A stretch of 64,000 bases of DNA, taken from Warburgia ugandensis (lineage: Eukaryota; Streptophyta; Magnoliopsida; Canellales; Canellaceae). A program made the translations under genes and the position numbers. Location of the stretch: assembly GCA_035236585.1 (NCBI GenBank), contig CP141139.1, positions 21,034,990 through 21,098,989 on the forward strand, read 5' to 3'. Position 1 is the first letter of the stretch, and each line of letters begins with the position of its first letter. This document shows positions 34,945 to 47,059 of the stretch, piece by piece. The notes below the pieces were generated by a model. It saw only the letters and a program-made list of their open reading frames with translations, made no database searches and had not been told where the DNA came from.

Positions 34945-37465
34945 TACATGAAATAGATCTTTCTTGTGTAAAATTAGATATTTTTTGCACTTTTTTAACA
35001 TTTCTACCGTAGACCTTCAAAATAGTAGAATCAAGACAAATTAGTGATAATTAAGTAATTGCTAAGACTAAAATATTTAAAATTTAGGAATATATATGCA
35101 ATTTATCTTTTAATATAGTTGGAATGTGAAATTGCTCTTTCTTTTATAAAATTAAATATTTTGTGTATTTTTTACATTTATATCTTCAACCCTCAAAATA
35201 ATAGAATTAAGCTAATTAGTGATAATTAAGTAATTTCTAAGACTAAGATATTCAAATATTGCAATATATATACAATTTATGTTTTAAAATAGTTAGAATG
35301 TGTCATTACTTTTTCTTGTATAAAATTAGATATTTTGTATTTTTTACATTCATACCTTGGACCTTCAAAATAATAGAATTAAGCCTAATTAGTGATAATT
35401 AAGTAATTTTATAGATTAAAATATTAAAAATATAGGGATATGTATACCATTTATATTTTAAAATAGTTAGAATGTTAAATTTCTCCTTTTAGTGTAAAAT
35501 TAGATATTTTTTGCATTTTTTGCATTTATACCGTGGACCTTCAAAATAGTAGAATGAAGCCATATTAGTGATAATTAAGTGATTTTTAAGACTAAAGTAT
35601 TCAAAATATTGGAATATGTATATTATTTATCATTTAAAATAGTTAGAATGGAAAATTACTCTTTCTTTTTTTTTTTAAATTAGATATTTAATGTATTTTT
35701 TACTTTGTACCCTACACCTTCACAACATCACAATTAATCCTAACTACTGATAATTAAGTAATTTCTAAGACTAAAATATTTAAAATATAGGGATATAAAT
35801 TTAATTTATTTATTAATATAGTTGGAATGTGAAATTATACTTTCTTGTACAAAATTAGATATTTTGTGCATTTTTTATATTTGTTGTACCCTGAACCTTC
35901 AAAAGAGTAGAATTAGGACAAATTAATGATAATTAAGTGATTTCTAATACTAAAATATTCAAAATATAGGGATATATATATACAATTTATCTTTTAATAT
36001 AGTTGGAATGTGAAATTTCTCTTTCTTTTGCAAAATTAAATATTTTGTGTATTTTTAAGATTAAAATATTTAGAATATATAAATATGTATACAATTTATC
36101 TTCTTAAAATAGTCGGAATGTGAAATTACTTTCTTTTGCAAAATTAGATATTCTATACATTTTTTACCTTTGTACCCTAGACCTTCAAAATAGTAAAATT
36201 AAGCCAAATTACAGATAATTAGTGATTTCTATGACTAAAATATTCAAAATATTTTAACATAGTTAGAATGTGAAATTGCTCTTTCTTTTGCAAAATTAGA
36301 TATTTTGTCCATTTTTTACATTTGCACTTTAGACCACTAAGCATAATTAGTTGTAATTAAGTGAATTTTAAGACTAAAATATTCAAAATCTAGGGATATA
36401 TATATAATTTATCTTTTAAAATAGTTGGAATGTGTGATTGCTCTTTCTTGTGTAAAATTAGATATTTTGTATATTTTTTACATTTGTACCATAGACCTTC
36501 AAAACAATAGAATTAAGCCTAAGTAATGGTAATCATATACATAACCCTATATTTAAAATATAGGGTTATGTATACAATTTGTCTTTTAATATAGTTGGAA
36601 TATGAAATTGCTCATTCTTGTGTAAAATTAGATATTTTGTGCATTTTTTATTTTTGTATGCTCGACATTCAAAATAATAGAATTAAGCTTAATTAGTGAT
36701 AGTTAAGTGATTTGTAAGGATAAAATATTCAAAATAAAGGAATATATATAATTTATCTTTTAAAATATTTAAAATATGAAATTGCTCTCTCTTGTGTAAA
36801 ATTAGATATTTTGTGTAGTTTTTCCTTTGTACCTTAGACCTTCAAAATAGTAGAATTATGCCAAATAAGAGACAATTAAGTGATTTCTAAGACTAAAATA
36901 TTAAAAATATAGGGATATGTATACAAATTATCTTTTAATATTGTTGGAATGTGAAATTGCACTTTCTTGTGTAAAATTAGATATTGTATGGATGTTTTAC
37001 ATTTGTATCATGAAGCTTTAAAATAGTAAAATTAAGTCTAATCAGTGTTAATTAAGTGATTTTTAAGACTAAAATATTCAATATATAGGGATATGTATAC
37101 AATTTATCTTTTAATATGGTTGGAATGTGAAATTGCTCTTTCTTATGTAAAATTAGCTATTTTGTTCATTTTTTATATTTGTACCCTAAACCTTCAAAAT
37201 AGTAGAATTAAGCCTAATTAGTGATAATTAAATGATTTTTAAAACTAAAATTATCAAAATACATGGATATGAGTACAAGTTATCTTTTAATATATTTGAA
37301 ATGTGTAACTACTCTTTCTTGTGTAAAATTAGATATTTTGTGTATTTTTTACATTTGTACCCTGAACCTTTAAAACAGTAGAATTGAGACTAATTAGTTA
37401 TAATTAAGTGATTTTCAAGACTAATTAGTTCAAAATATAGGAATATGCATATAATTTATCTTCTA
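34945..37465 (-). repeat. ~175-bp satellite, reverse block (long)
   Basis: About fourteen reverse monomers run without orientation change, longer than the 1.6 kb blocks to the left. Monomers are more diverged, as expected toward the edge of an array. Confidence 0.83.
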
Positions 37466-37685
37466 ATTATCACTTTATTGTGGATATTTATACACAAGAA
37501 ATCACTTAGTCTTAGAAGGTCTAGGGTATAAATGTTAAAAATTCACAAAATATCTAATTTTATACAAAAATGTGAAAATTTATATTCCAACTATTTTAAA
37601 AATTAAATTGTATACATATCACTATATTTTGAACTAATTAGTCTTGGAAATCACTTTATTATCACTAATTTGTCTCAATTCATTT
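37465..37685 (+). repeat. ~175-bp satellite, last forward monomer, array edge
   Basis: A bit more than one forward monomer follows the switch near 37465. The satellite stops at about 37685, where SINE and low-copy sequence begin. Confidence 0.78.
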
Positions 37686-37687
37686 AA

Positions 37688-37770
37688 GGGGAGCCTTGGT
37701 GCAACGATAGAGTTATATCGTCATGTGACTTTGAGGTCATGGATTTAAAGCATGGAACACAGCATAGCTG
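37688..37770 (+). mobile_element. tRNA-derived SINE head, Au-like, truncated
   Basis: GGGGAGCCTTGGTGCAACGA, then CATGTGACTTTGAGGTCATG, match the pattern of the Au SINE head as I know it, including a box A-like TTGGTGCAACGATAG. The box B position reads GATTTAAAGC and is decayed from GGTTCGAGCC. The 3' half is missing. It sits exactly at the satellite edge. Confidence 0.65.
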
Positions 37771-38420
37771 GCTACCTTTTATCCTAATTCATTTCTATTT
37801 TCAGCCGCCACCATGTGAATGGAGCTAATAGTTCCATTCTCATCAAGGAAGAATGAGCCATGAGCATACTAGGCGTGGCCCAAGCTTTGGTTGATCTAGA
37901 CCGTTCATGATTTCTCCAAACTCTCGATGTCAATAAGCACAAAAATAGGCCCTATTTTAAAGTCTTAAAAAACTACTTTTAGCAACGACCAAAATTATGT
38001 CTTTTCAGGATCCCCAAATCATCCAATTCTCGTGATTTTGGGCTTCTTCATACTAGAACTCAAGATAAATGGCCCGGACCCACCAAAAGTGGGGCTCGAT
38101 GAGGTAAAGAAGAAATCTGCCTAGCCACCCATTTGGACCATCCAGGTCATATATATTTGGTTCCATCCTATGAACAGGTGTGGTCATTCCAATCTCACCC
38201 CAGAATTGACAGGCAAGCAACTTTCCAAAACTAACAAACAACCCATGCCCGTGGCATTATCCCAATTCCACCGCAGCAATCCAAAATAGAAAACAAAAGG
38301 AAAATGAGGTAAAATTCCACATGGTGGTCCTACATGAAATCCAATAAAATCCAATCAATAACAACACCACTTTGGAAGGGCCTCCCACGGAAAACCTTGG
38401 ACTCTGGCTCTCTCGTCGTC
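37771..38420. promoter_or_regulatory. Low-copy upstream region of the PFA-DSP gene
   Basis: The sequence is non-repetitive and more GC-balanced than the array. A TATA-like TATATATTTATA lies at about 38423-38434, about 270 bp before the proposed ATG. Upstream I see a CACATGGTGG motif near 38319. Promoter function is inferred from position only. The 62-codon minus-strand frame at 38053-38241 is not convincing. Confidence 0.45.
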
Positions 38421-38698
38421 TCTATATATTTATACCAAATTCTGTTACATAAATTGGAGGAAAAGAAAACTGCCAAAACATTAGAGGAGCCTGTTTTTGT
38501 TTTCTCTATCTTGCCTTTTGAGAGGAAGAGGATTATCCCAAAGATATTCTCCAAGATGCAACGACCTTTACGTAGCTTGTCTCAGCTCTGGTTTTTTTTA
38601 TTCTAGACTCTGATTTTTAGCCTCATTCTTGAATCTTGTATGGATTCACTTGTAGCTTTTTAGGTGTATTTCTTGGGGACTTAAAGAAGTAGAGATTG

Positions 38699-39174
38699 AT
38701 GAGATTGGAAAGCAAAGAGAAAGAAGAGGATTCAATGGGATTGAGGGTGATGGAGAAATATGTTGGTGGAGATGGAGATGCGTTTTTGGTTCGGCCTCTC
38801 AATTTCGCCATGGTTGAGACAGGAATTTATAGATCAGTTTTCCCCAATCCTATGAATTTAGGGTTTTCTTGAAACTTTGAAGCTTTGATCCATTATGTGA
38901 GTTCTTTGTTCATGCTCTTTTATCTTTTTCTTTTTGAATTTTCTGCAGTTTAATGCTAAGGTTACGGCTTTGGATCGAAAAGGTTTTGTTTGAAGATGTG
39001 GATCATTTTCTTGTGGTACAAGATTTTTTATTTTTATTTTTTTGTGAATGTGAGGATTTCAGGTATGATTTTCTGGATAGATATTTGTGTCTTGAACCAT
39101 ATCTGGAGGAGAACTTGGATTTTCTTCGATTTCATGGAATTCAGCTTTTCCAGTTTGGGATTGATTTACACAAA
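38699..39174 (+). pseudogene. PFA-DSP (plant atypical dual-specificity phosphatase) 5' part, exons 1-2
   Basis: The family comprises small cytosolic/nuclear phosphatases, some of which cleave inositol pyrophosphates. Exon 1 starts at ATG 38699 and reads FLVRPLNFAMVETGIYRSVF, PNPMNLGF, and after a one-base shift FLETLKL, a stop in place of the usual Arg, then S. It ends at 38896 before GTGAGT. Exon 2 (39081-39174) reads YLCLEPYLEENLDFLRFHG, IQLFQFGIDLHK and ends before GTTAGT. Joining them restores the family's SIIYLC phase, which supports the splice sites. The catalytic HCKRGKHRTG loop and all later exons are absent from the window. The frameshift and stop in exon 1, and satellite starting at 41665, suggest a broken gene. 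A very large intron or another annotation of exon 1 is possible. Confidence 0.75.
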
Positions 39175-41162
39175 GTTAGTTTCTTTTCCTGTTATTTCTC
39201 ATTTAGTTCTTTCATTCTGCTAGTTTATTTCTTGTTTTAAGCAGAGATTTCTTTGCTGATGGTGTAATGCCTAATTTATTTTGGAAATTCAATAAAGATC
39301 TTAATTTTGCTGATGCTGGAATGCTTGATGATTGTGTTGCTTGGAAGAAATTACTTTGTAAATCAATAACATACTTTAGATCTACTAGTGATCACGGCGC
39401 ATAATGCATTGGTTTCTAAATATTCATATTTCATGTTTTGTCCACCATATACTGCCTCAAGATGAGAGACTTATTCACCATAGAAGATACAACTTAGTGC
39501 TTTGGGTCTTTTATTTCTGGAATTGTTGAGTTTCAAATGTTTGAATGTTAGGTATCTCAAGTTATGCATGTCATATGGCTTTGTAACTTATATTAAGGAT
39601 GATCAGAAGGGAATCCTCTATATTGGTTTGAAGCCATAATATAAATTCTTGTCCTAATATTCCTAAAGGACATTAAAGACACATTTGGTGAAACTTCCCA
39701 TTTCCCAATTGTTTTGTTCTGTAGTTTTAGCACTGTGAACTTTCTGGATGCCAGCACCGACAGGAGTTATAAGAGTGAGGCTAGATCATAGCAAACAACA
39801 TTCTCATTCTTTCTAGAGAAAAAGGAAAGTCACTACAGTAAGTGTTCCAAGTGCAACCCAAATATGCCCAGTTTCTGAGATTTAAATGTCAACTTATGAG
39901 TATTACTTTATGCATTTGCTTGATGAAAAAGAATCCAAGCCATTATTGTAAATGTTTTAGCTGAAAGGTGATATAGTAGTTCACCAATTTTAGAGAGCCC
40001 ATGCATCTATCATATTTATTCCTGCATAAGTAGGCTTAAAGAATGAGCTTTACATGCTAGTAGCTTTGTAATGACTTAGAATCATTAGAAAGCCAGTTGA
40101 TGCTGGAAGTATTTTCAAAGAAGCTTATAATCTAGGTTGTGTATTAATTAAGCTTGTAATATCTGTGGTGAAATTTTAGCTGACTATCATTCTTGGTCTA
40201 CTTATGAATAAATAAAGGTGAAAGAAGTTTTAGGAAGAAGTAAAATTCCTTTTGTGGTCATATTCATGAATTTGCTAGCAACTACAAGGATGATGGGTTT
40301 GTGGAGTTGATATAATTCTAATGGAAATGCATAGGAATGAAGGAAATGCATAAGATTTTTGTTATGAATGGGAGTTGGATGTAAATACTAGAAAAATAGC
40401 AAGCTGTGAAATTAGGGAACCGGAGTGTATGAATAATGGCATGAAGAGGATGGTAATAGCCTTAGATCACCAAAACCATTTTCCTAAGTTGAGCACATAA
40501 AAATTGCCATTAGGAGAATCCCAAAGTAGCCATGTAAGACATTTTGTGAAGTCACAAATGTGTTCATATCGTACTCATACACCATGCATGGGTGGCACTA
40601 AACACTGAAATCCTCTTGTGTGATATAATACCTAATGTATAGCTTTCACTAGTGGTTGCCTATTTACATAGCCTTTCAAAGTTGACGCAGAAGAACCCAG
40701 TTTGCTTGTAATAGCAAAAGGTAAAGTTTTTTATTTATAAGGGGTGTAAAGCACCAAGTTGACAGGATAAGCATGCTTTGGGACTCATGGAACCTAGATC
40801 TTATGATTTGTCTTTGTTTTGGACTCAAACGAATCTAAACCAATGGTGTCAACACATGCTGATCAATGGTGTTAATAGTCACCCATGATGGGATTCCTTT
40901 TGATGTCTCAGGTTGTGATTATATATTCTTTTGGTTTGATAGTTGAAATATTTCTTGTGCCAAAAAAAAGGAAGTTTGAATGAACAAGTTTTTAGTGATC
41001 TTTCATCTTGTTATCTACTTTCTTAATAAGCATTTCTTCAAGCCCCAAATTAGTCTCTGAATGCACCAAACCAATGCTTCACATTTTAATGAAGTCAAGT
41101 GGATTCGCAATTCAGATAAGTTTTAGGCACCGTACGCACAACTGTAGGTACATTATAGAATC
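39175..41162. other. Low-copy, intron-like stretch with no gene found
   Basis: The sequence has ordinary composition, with no open frame beyond a short one overlapping exon 2 (to 39240), no tandem structure and no transposon motifs I recognise. It follows a proper donor site, so it is probably intron 2 of the phosphatase gene, or its decayed downstream region. I looked for the family's PFVNIP and HCKRGKHRTG segments and did not find them. Confidence 0.5.
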
Positions 41163-41665
41163 CATTAAATGAACTAATGCATCATTTATGCTTGATTAGA
41201 GCATTTTGGGGACTCCATACTATCACATACAAAGTGTAGACTAGAACCTAGTTCTTACTTGTGGATCAAAGAATTGATGACCAACACAAATTGCCTACTT
41301 GAATAATACCTTTATGCATCTATATTGCAAGTTTGCTATTGTATCTTATTTCAAGCATATAAAGGAAACTAATACTAAAGAGAAATTCAAAAGACGAACA
41401 AAGTATGATAGAATTTGTACTTATGCATTAGGTTAAAAGAGTAATTTGGCATTATATATAGGTCTAATAAATTAGTTTTTATAGTACCCATCATTGGAGA
41501 ATCAGTTCTCATGCTTACGAAGCATCATTTGGGAAATTAGTTGCTTGTTGTTCATTGCATTTGCAGTCTATGTAAATTTGATGGGAGAAAGAGGGTTAAA
41601 GTCAACCAACTAGAATTTGATAAATAACTTCTTTATGAGGTTTTGCTCCTTTAAGTATTCACAGG
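41163..41665. repeat. Start of duplicate block (copy 2), matches 1-490
   Basis: From GCTTGATTAGAGCATTTTGG onward this segment matches the first 490 bp of the window with scattered differences. It is continuous with the upstream low-copy DNA, so the left boundary of the duplicated unit lies at or left of this point and is not visible for copy 1. Confidence 0.85.
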
Positions 41666-43831
41666 GTACAAATGTAAAAAATGCACAAATTGCTCAAACT
41701 AGACCTTCAAGATGCAATTTGCTCTTTCTAAGAAATTACTTAATTATCACTAATTAGGCTTCCTTCTACTATTTTGAAGGCCCAGGGTACAAATATAAAA
41801 AATACACAAAATATCTATTTTTACACAAGAAAGAGCAATTTTGCATTCCAACTATTTTAAAAGATAAATTGTATACATATTCCTATATTTTGAATATTTT
41901 AGTCTTAAAAATAATTTAATTATCACTAATTAGGCTTAATTCTACTATTTTGAAGGTCCATAATACAAATGTAAAATTGCACAAAATATCTAATTTTGCA
42001 AAAGAAAAAGAAATTTCACATTTCGAATATATTAAAAGATAAATTATATACATATTCCTAAATTTTGAATATTTTAATCTTAAAAATTACTTAATTATCA
42101 CTAATTTGTCTTAATTCTATTGTTTCGAAGGTCAAGGGTACAAATGTAAAAAATGCAGAAAATATATAATTTTACATAAGAAAAAGAAATTTCATATTCA
42201 AACTATTTTAAATATTTTAGTCTTAAAAATTACTTAATTATCACTAATTAGGCTTAATTCTACTATTTTGAAGGTTTAGGGTACAAATGTAAAAAATCAC
42301 AAAATATCCACTTTTACACAAGAAAGAGTAATTTTACATTAACTATTTTAAAAGATAAATCGTATACATATCCATATATTTTGAATATTTTAGTCTTAAA
42401 AATCACTTAATTATCACTAATTTGGCTTTATTCTACTGTTTTAAATGGGTATAAATGTAAAAAATGCAAAAATAACTAATTTTACACAAAAAAGTGCAAT
42501 TTCACATTCTAACTATATTAAAAGATAAATTGTATACATATTCTTATATTTTAAATAATTTAGTCTTAGAAATAACTTAATTATAACTATTTAGGCTTAA
42601 TTCTATTGGATTGAAGATCTAGGGTACAAATATAAATATGCACAAAATATTTAATTTTATATAAGAAAGAAGAAACAGTCATCCCAATAATTTTAAAAGA
42701 TAAAGTGTATACATATACATATATTTTGAATATTTTAGCCTTTGAAATCACTTAATTATCACTAATTTGGCTCAATTTGACTATTTTAAACGTCAAGGGC
42801 ACAATGTAAAAAATGCATAAAATATTTAATTTTACACAAGAAAGAGCAATTTCACATTTCAACTATATTAAAAGATAAATTTTATACATATCCCTATATT
42901 TTGAATATTTTAGTATTAACAATAACTTAATTATCACCAATTAGGATTAATTCTACTGTATTGAAGGTTGAGGGTACAAATGTAAAAAATTCACAAAATA
43001 TTTAATTTTACATAAGAAAGAGAAATTTCACATACCAATTATAGTAAAAGAAAATTTGTATACATACCCTATATTTTGAATATTTTAGTCTTAAAAATCA
43101 CTTAATTATCACTAATTTGTCCTAATTCTACTATTTTGAAGGTTCAGGGTACTAGTGTAAAAAATACACAAAATATCTAATTTTATACAAGAAAGTAATA
43201 TCACATTCCAACTATATTAACAAATAAATTAGATTCATATCCCTATATTTTAAATATTTTAGTCTTAAAAATCATTTAATTATCACTAATTAGGATTAAT
43301 TATACTGTTGTGAAAGTGTCAGGTACAAATGTAAAAAATATACAAAATATTTAATTTTACATAAGAAAGGGCAATTTTTCATTCCAACTATTTTAAATGA
43401 TTAATTATCACTAATTAGGATTAATTCTGCTATTGTGAAAGTGTCGGGTACAAATTTAAAAAATATACAAAATATTTAATTTTACACAAGAAAGAGAAAT
43501 TTTTCATTCCAACTATTTTAAATGATAAATAGTATACATATCCCTATATTTTGAATATTTTAGTCTTAAAAATTACTTAATTATCACTAATTTAGCTTCA
43601 TTCTATTGTTTTGAAGGTCCATGGTACAAATGTAAAAAAATGCATAATATATCTAATTTTACACAAGAAAGAGCAATATCACATTCCAACTATTTTAAAA
43701 GATATATTGCATATATATCCCTATATTTTGAATATTTAATCTTAAAAATTACTTAATTATGTCTAATTAGGCTTCATTCTATTGTTTTGAAGGTATAGGG
43801 TACAAACGTAAAAAATGCACAAAATACCTAA
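41665..43831 (+). repeat. ~175-bp satellite, forward block, copy 2
   Basis: The block matches 490 to about 2180 monomer by monomer, with extra monomers near 42960-43440, so it is about 480 bp longer. It stops abruptly in mid-monomer at 43831, fused to the interior of the hAT transposase. Confidence 0.87.
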
Positions 43832-45396
43832 TTTTAAGCAACCATTACCAAACGATTTCTTGTATGAGAATTCCACAAAGGAGAGCTTATATCGAGGATC
43901 CAACACACATGCAATTGCCAAAATGGTGCTGAATTCAGACCAGTACTTTGAAAACTTGGCAAACATTTGGGTGGACATACGCTTCATATAGTCATCATCA
44001 CTTCTCATATATTGTGTTAAACTCAAATAAATTACAAATGCTGCACGAAAGTAGAGATTTGCAGTGGGACACTTGGATTCAGAAAACATGCAGGTAGCAT
44101 CATAAAAAATTGCCAAAAACTTTAAATTTTTGTAGCCTTTTACCATTCATCTAAAGAAGGACAGTGCTTATAATTTGAGTCACTTAGTTCTAAGTGACAC
44201 AATGCACGTTGGTAATAAAGAGCACTTTTAAGCATTACATAGGTTGAATTCCATCTTAGAGGACAATCTTGTCTTCAGCCCTTTTTTTGTCTCAAGTGAC
44301 ATGTGATTTGCACACTTTAAAAAATTGTATTTTCTACTTTGTGATGCTTTAACATACTTGATACTCTCTTGAATTTTTTGAATAACATCATCAATTTCTC
44401 TCAAACCATCTTGTACAATCAAATTCAAAACATGACAACAATAACGAAGATGAAGGAACTCTCCACCACAAACAAGAGTGTTTCTGATGTTTAATTGATA
44501 CCTTAATAGCTCAACAGAAGAGTCATTAGTAAAAGCATTGTCTAAAGTGATTGAAAAAATCTTTTTCTCAATCCCCCATTCTACCAATAATGAGTATACC
44601 TTTTCTGCTAATGATATTCCATTATGTGGAGGTGGTAAGAAACAAATATTTAATATCCTCTTGTGTAAGACCCACTCACTATCTAGAAAATGTACTGTGA
44701 GACTTATATAACCATCAGTAATATAAGAAGTCCACAAATCAGATGTCAAACTTATCCTACCAGGTGCCAACTCTAATATCTCTTTTATCTTTCCTTTTTC
44801 TCTTTTATACATTCTCAGAACATTTAGTTTTACTGTATTTCTACTAACCAAATGCAAATCTACATGCAAATATTTTAGTAGAGCTCTAATTCCATCATAC
44901 TCAACAAATTGGAAAGGCAAATCATGCATAACAATTACATCTGCTACTAACTCGCGATAAACTTCAGGACCAAACTTATTATCTGAAGCTGAACTTAATG
45001 ACATACTCCCCAGACTTTGAGATAAAAGCACCTAGCTTATATCACTAGAAGATCACTTCTTGCATTTGCACATTTGCCTTCCATCTTTTGATACCATAAG
45101 GTGTTTAAAAAAATTCCAAACTGGAGACATTAGCTTCCTATGCTTTTTACCTCTGTTGGACTTTGAAACTAACTCCACGTTCTCCAAATCAGCAACCTCA
45201 TCATCATCATTGTCGTGCAACATATTCAAATTATGAGAAACATCAGTGCTCCCAACTTATGCCTATATTACAATTGACAAACAAAATTTAGTTCACAGTA
45301 AACACCAATTACTAATAAGGGAGTGAGGAATGAAAAGAGACAGAATGATAAATAAATAACAAAAAACAAACACATACTAGTAGGTGTGCTGCTCAT
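43832..45396 (-). pseudogene. hAT transposase pseudogene, 3'-truncated (copy B)
   Basis: The start (MSSTPT) lies at 45396 and a BED-like region at about 45050-45160 (KLMSPVWNFFKHL, QMCKCKK). The best preserved frame is 44228-45031, 267 codons. It contains VMHDLPFQFVEYDGIRALL, RISLTSDLWTS (first catalytic Asp), FSITLDNAFTNDSSVELLR (second Asp) and LRYCCHVLNLIVQDGL (Cys-His motif). A further open piece at 43859-44110 carries SKYWSEFSTILAIACVLDPR. The C-terminal dimerisation region with the catalytic Glu is deleted where satellite begins at 43831. Frames are cleaner than in copy A, so this copy is the better guide to the family. Confidence 0.88.
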
Positions 45397-45579
45397 TGTG
45401 TGAGAATGGTTGAAGATATCTGGGAAGAAAATTTTGAAAGAGATGCAAAAGCAGCTTTGGTTGGGCTTTCACCGACTCACGCAAAAGATCTAAGTGTAAG
45501 TCAATAAATGTATATGTATTACTCCTCTCTCTCCCATCGATCTTGTTAAATAAAAGGTAAATTAAAAACCTAATACAAG

Positions 45580-45892
45580 ACGGCTCCATAACAATAGTCT
45601 TATAATAAATAAATAAAAAGACTGTTACAATATAACTGTCCATAGTAAAGGACGGTTAATGAATAACTGTCCTATTTTAATAAAAATATAGGACAGTTAA
45701 AACATAGCAATCCTATATTTGGAAAAATAAATAGGATGGTTAACAAATAATTATCCTATTTTACTTAGAAATATAGAACGGTTAAGAAATAGCTGTCCTA
45801 TGATTTTACAAACATAAAGGACGATTAAAAATAAATTGTCCTATATATGTTGAAAATATAGGACAGTTATTACGTAACCATCCTTTATTTTA
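45580..45892. repeat. Palindromic array L2, copy B
   Basis: The array has the same units and spacing as 12134-12452, with palindromes such as GGACAGTTATTACGTAACC. It lies just upstream of the transposase start. Confidence 0.8.
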
Positions 45893-46009
45893 CACTTGCA
45901 TAGTTTAGTACTTTAGTTGCATTGCCACTCAGTACTCACTTAAGACTTAAGTGTCCATGGACCACCATGCCTCCATCTCCATGGGAGTGTGATTGTGATA
46001 TGTGCCAGT

Positions 46010-46550
46010 GACCAGTTTGCCCCCAGACCGCCTAGGCTAGCCATCGACTTGCCAGACGGGGTCAGCCTCCCCTCCTCCAATTCCAAACTGGCATGTGGCA
46101 ACTGTAGTTAATGAAAATTACACTTCAATCATTTGTCAAATATTTTGAGTCTTTGATGTCCAATCCGACGTGAGGTCCCCCCTTGCAATGGCGGGAAAAC
46201 AAAATCAAAACATAACCCGTCAAACTTGTTAACTAATTATCTAGGGCAATTGTCATTTAGTAGATTTTGAAAGTAAAATTCCCATCTTTGTTTGATCTAG
46301 TCATCTTTGACTAGTATCCTTTGATCATCACTTCTAATCTAATGCACTTAATATGGTCAAGTCCTTACCCTTTTTTTTTCTTCTTATTTTTGCATGTTTA
46401 AACACATCTTTCTCACCTTATCTTGATCCTAGTCTATGATAGTGATCATCATATGGCCTTAAGTTTGGCCTCACTTACTATTCTCTTAACAACCATTTTA
46501 AGATTAGTTACACATTGTCAGTTACAAGTTACACTTACTAGATAATTAGT
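46010..46550. other. ~540-bp segment present only in copy B, with an internal RTE piece
   Basis: Copy A passes directly from the equivalent of 46010 to that of about 46550. The extra segment begins with a GC-rich 70 bp, then AT-rich sequence. At 46256-46497 (minus strand) lies the RTE linker region, equivalent to about 23570-23790, with no 3' end. It may be an insertion in B or a loss from A. Confidence 0.7.
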
Positions 46551-47059
46551 TAACAAGTTTTGTAACTTGTATAAGTGACTAACAATCACATATTGTATAA
46601 AATTATAAATGCTTATGATTTTCTTATACTAATTCCACATGTCATCACCAATTGATCTAATATATCTCTTTTTCATCAAATTCATGAATATCATTTATCC
46701 AACTCATATAACTTAAGATTTGTTTTGATTTCTTCTTAATGTTTCTCATTTCTCATTTCTAACTTCTAATTGATGATAATATATTGGGAATAACTCATTC
46801 ATCCATGATCCATGTAGAGTAAAAGGTAGTTAGTCACCCTTAGTAATATCATTCAACATTTTTATTTCATGATCATTTTACCATCAATGCCAAATGTACT
46901 TCTTTTCACTAAGTATAGACTATAGTCTAGAACTAATTTTAGTTTCACCAAAGTTATCATATCAATATCCCTCTAATTCTTTCTTGATAAGCTTTTGTGC
47001 TAATTCAACAATTGAGTTATTATAGCAATATAGTTTATACTTTATACCACATAACTCCT

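Noticed and set aside
490-37685. Calling the 175-bp array the functional centromere
   Set aside because: Monomer length is similar to many plant centromeric repeats, but the array is highly diverged, flips strand and carries old insertions. Sequence alone cannot show CENH3 binding.
37688-37770. A functional tRNA gene
   Set aside because: The A box is acceptable but the B box is decayed, no cloverleaf with an acceptor stem can be closed, and the wording matches a SINE head better.
38053-38241. 62-codon minus-strand open frame upstream of the phosphatase gene
   Set aside because: There is no motif and no second copy in the window to test conservation, and it lies in the presumed promoter region.
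38623-38811. 62-codon minus-strand open frame
   Set aside because: It is antisense to exon 1 of the PFA-DSP gene, whose plus-strand reading matches the family.
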